Source: Leptospirales bacterium
Lineage (GTDB): Bacteria; Spirochaetota; Leptospiria; Leptospirales; Leptonemataceae
Direction of reading: 5' to 3'
DNA: 64,000 bases
NCBI GenBank assembly: GCA_019694655.1
Contig: JAIBBN010000004.1
Span: 210,348-274,347, forward strand
The position numbers and the translations under genes were made by a program. Of this stretch, positions 63,018 to 64,000 are shown in pieces. How positions within the stretch are numbered: the stretch's first letter is position 1; the number at the start of each line of letters is the position of its first letter. The notes below the pieces were generated by a model that worked only from the letters and a program-made list of their open reading frames with translations, had not been told where the DNA came from and did not search any database.

Positions 63018-63422
63018 ATGGCCGGCATAGATCGAAACATCGAGCTGAGCATTGTTTCGCCCTCGAAGAATCACTACGAGGGCGAGGTGCTCTCCGCCCA
63101 AATCCCGATGCACGATGGGCTGATTGGCGTTCTGCCAGGGCACGCTCCGCTGGTCGGACTGATGGGCTTTGGTCTTCTAACGCTGCAGGATGATGCCGGA
63201 AGGCGTTCCTTTGTGATCGATAGCGGATTTGTAGAAATTCAGCCAGGCCGCATCACCGTACTGGCCAACCATGCCGAAGACCTGGAGCTTGTCGATCTGG
63301 CGCAGGCGGAAAAATCGTTGAAAGAGGCCCTGGCAATGCATGCCGAGGGCGAGTATCAGGTTCAGCAGCGATTGGACCGAATCGCTGCGGCGCGCACCCG
63401 GGTCCGCTACGGCGCCGCCTGA
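63018..63422 (+). CDS. atpC: ATP synthase F1 subunit epsilon
   Basis: A 134-residue subunit of the rotor. The N-terminal beta-sandwich shows V-S-P-S-K-N-H-Y-E-G-E-V, G-L-I-G-V-L-P-G-H-A-P-L-V and the C-terminal helical hairpin is present, which can inhibit ATP hydrolysis. It starts 5 bp after atpD. Last recognised gene of the atp operon. Confidence 0.94.
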   Translation: MAGIDRNIELSIVSPSKNHYEGEVLSAQIPMHDGLIGVLPGHAPLVGLMGFGLLTLQDDAGRRSFVIDSGFVEIQPGRITVLANHAEDLELVDLAQAEKSLKEALAMHAEGEYQVQQRLDRIAAARTRVRYGAA

Positions 63423-63646
63423 TCCCTGCTGACGCAAATCTACGAGCTACGGACCACTGATTGCTCCAGGAAATGGGGCAATGATGTCCCGCCGGCAGCT
63501 TTTTGATCGCTCTTTTGTCTCGCCTGCATCAAATTTGTGGGGGGCCGTTTCCGACACTTTAGAAGGCGTCCAGGCAGGTCCAGGAACCGCTGCTGGCCAG
63601 ACTCAGGATGAGCAGGACCAGCCGCCAATGACGACAGGAAACAGGG
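63423..63646. other. Intergenic stretch after atpC, no clear gene
   Basis: About 220 bp between atpC and the acidic-protein gene. A small open frame at 63481-63675 overlaps the next gene in another frame and is not supported. No strong terminator hairpin with a T-run is seen, so readthrough from the atp operon into the next gene is possible. Confidence 0.4.
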
Positions 63647-64000
63647 ATGGAAGAGCAACAAGCCCAGAATGGTGAGCTGGATGATTTTCCGGCCCTGGAC
63701 GATCTGGACTTCAAGCTGGATGAAAGTCCGCTGAGTCTGGATTCGCAGGATGATTCTGGAGACGACCCCTTTTCGCTTGGCACTTTGCACCCCTTGGACG
63801 AGCCCGCGATGGGCGACGACCTGAATCTCGAGCCGCATGATGAGCAATTGCCTGCTCTCGATGATTTAGCCGGAGACCTTTCCGTTGACTCTTCAGAGCC
63901 GGAACAGGTCGCCTTCAGCATGGATGCCAGCGAAGGCGCGGACCTGCCCCCGGAACTTTCCATCCTGGAAGGCGACGGCGATGAATCTGTCAGTCTGAGT
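63647..64000 (+). CDS. Very acidic protein, N-terminal part only (3' truncated by the window edge)
   Basis: The frame from ATG 63647 (AGGA upstream at about 8 bp) is open to the window end, giving 118 residues. The composition is dominated by Asp, Glu, Leu, Ser and Pro with repeated short D-D-L/D-D-F and L-D-x-L patterns, so it is probably disordered. No domain is visible; a folded domain may lie beyond the window. The strand is that of the atp operon. Function unknown. Confidence 0.6.
   Translation, partial: MEEQQAQNGELDDFPALDDLDFKLDESPLSLDSQDDSGDDPFSLGTLHPLDEPAMGDDLNLEPHDEQLPALDDLAGDLSVDSSEPEQVAFSMDASEGADLPPELSILEGDGDESVSLS

Overview
This 64 kb window looks like chromosomal DNA from a GC-rich spirochaete of the order Leptospirales (a Leptonema/Turneriella-like organism rather than a classical low-GC Leptospira). 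That assignment is inference. It rests on a DUF1554 lipoprotein, SpoIIE phosphatases with an N-A-D-A-M-G-K-type metal site, FapA without nearby flagellar genes, many short lipoproteins with Leptospira-like lipoboxes, and scattered his genes. Coding density is very high: genes abut or overlap by 4-23 bp, GTG and TTG starts are common, and only one stretch longer than 300 bp lacks protein genes.

Layout. 1-2161: end of a methyltransferase, a DUF1554 lipoprotein and an alpha/beta hydrolase. 2248-4056 (minus): arsenic operon arsR-acr3-arsC with a perfect 31-bp operator palindrome touching the arsR start. 4161-4732: a 187-bp tandem repeat ending in tRNA-Leu(CAG). 4806-8075: a secreted beta-propeller-like lipoprotein and hisB-hisH-hisA. 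8100-16015: lipoprotein, DUF2071, M20 dipeptidase, nucleoside deoxyribosyltransferase, an RNase Z-like hydrolase and a two-subunit M16 protease. 16142-23558: tRNA-Ile, a 1386-residue coiled-coil ATPase sensor, an SDR, tRNA-Ala and two cyclase-like signalling proteins. 23587-35817: a secreted unknown, M3 peptidase, a 1739-residue kinase/AAA/GAF/SpoIIE protein, a BASS transporter, an isolated HATPase and acetoacetyl-CoA synthetase. 35997-41495: htpX-hemB, hisI, aroA-fapA. 41607-45215: a porin, a three-gene flavin/membrane module and a glutaredoxin-like lipoprotein. 45219-54516: Rsh, unknowns, MtgA, a cNMP-domain protein, an amidase and a large secreted repeat protein. 54581-63422: lepB followed by a complete F-type ATP synthase operon (atpZ-I-B-E-F-H-A-G-D-C). 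The window ends inside a gene for a very acidic protein.

Themes: energy metabolism (ATP synthase), envelope biogenesis (MtgA, amidase, LepB, porin, M16 and HtpX proteases), unusually large or degenerate signalling proteins, arsenic detoxification, and amino-acid/heme housekeeping. I found no CRISPR array, rRNA operon, IS element or prophage. The strongest candidates for something under-described are the flavin/histidine-rich membrane module at 43228-44764, the tRNA-linked 187-bp repeat, and several signalling proteins that keep domain folds but lack canonical catalytic residues.
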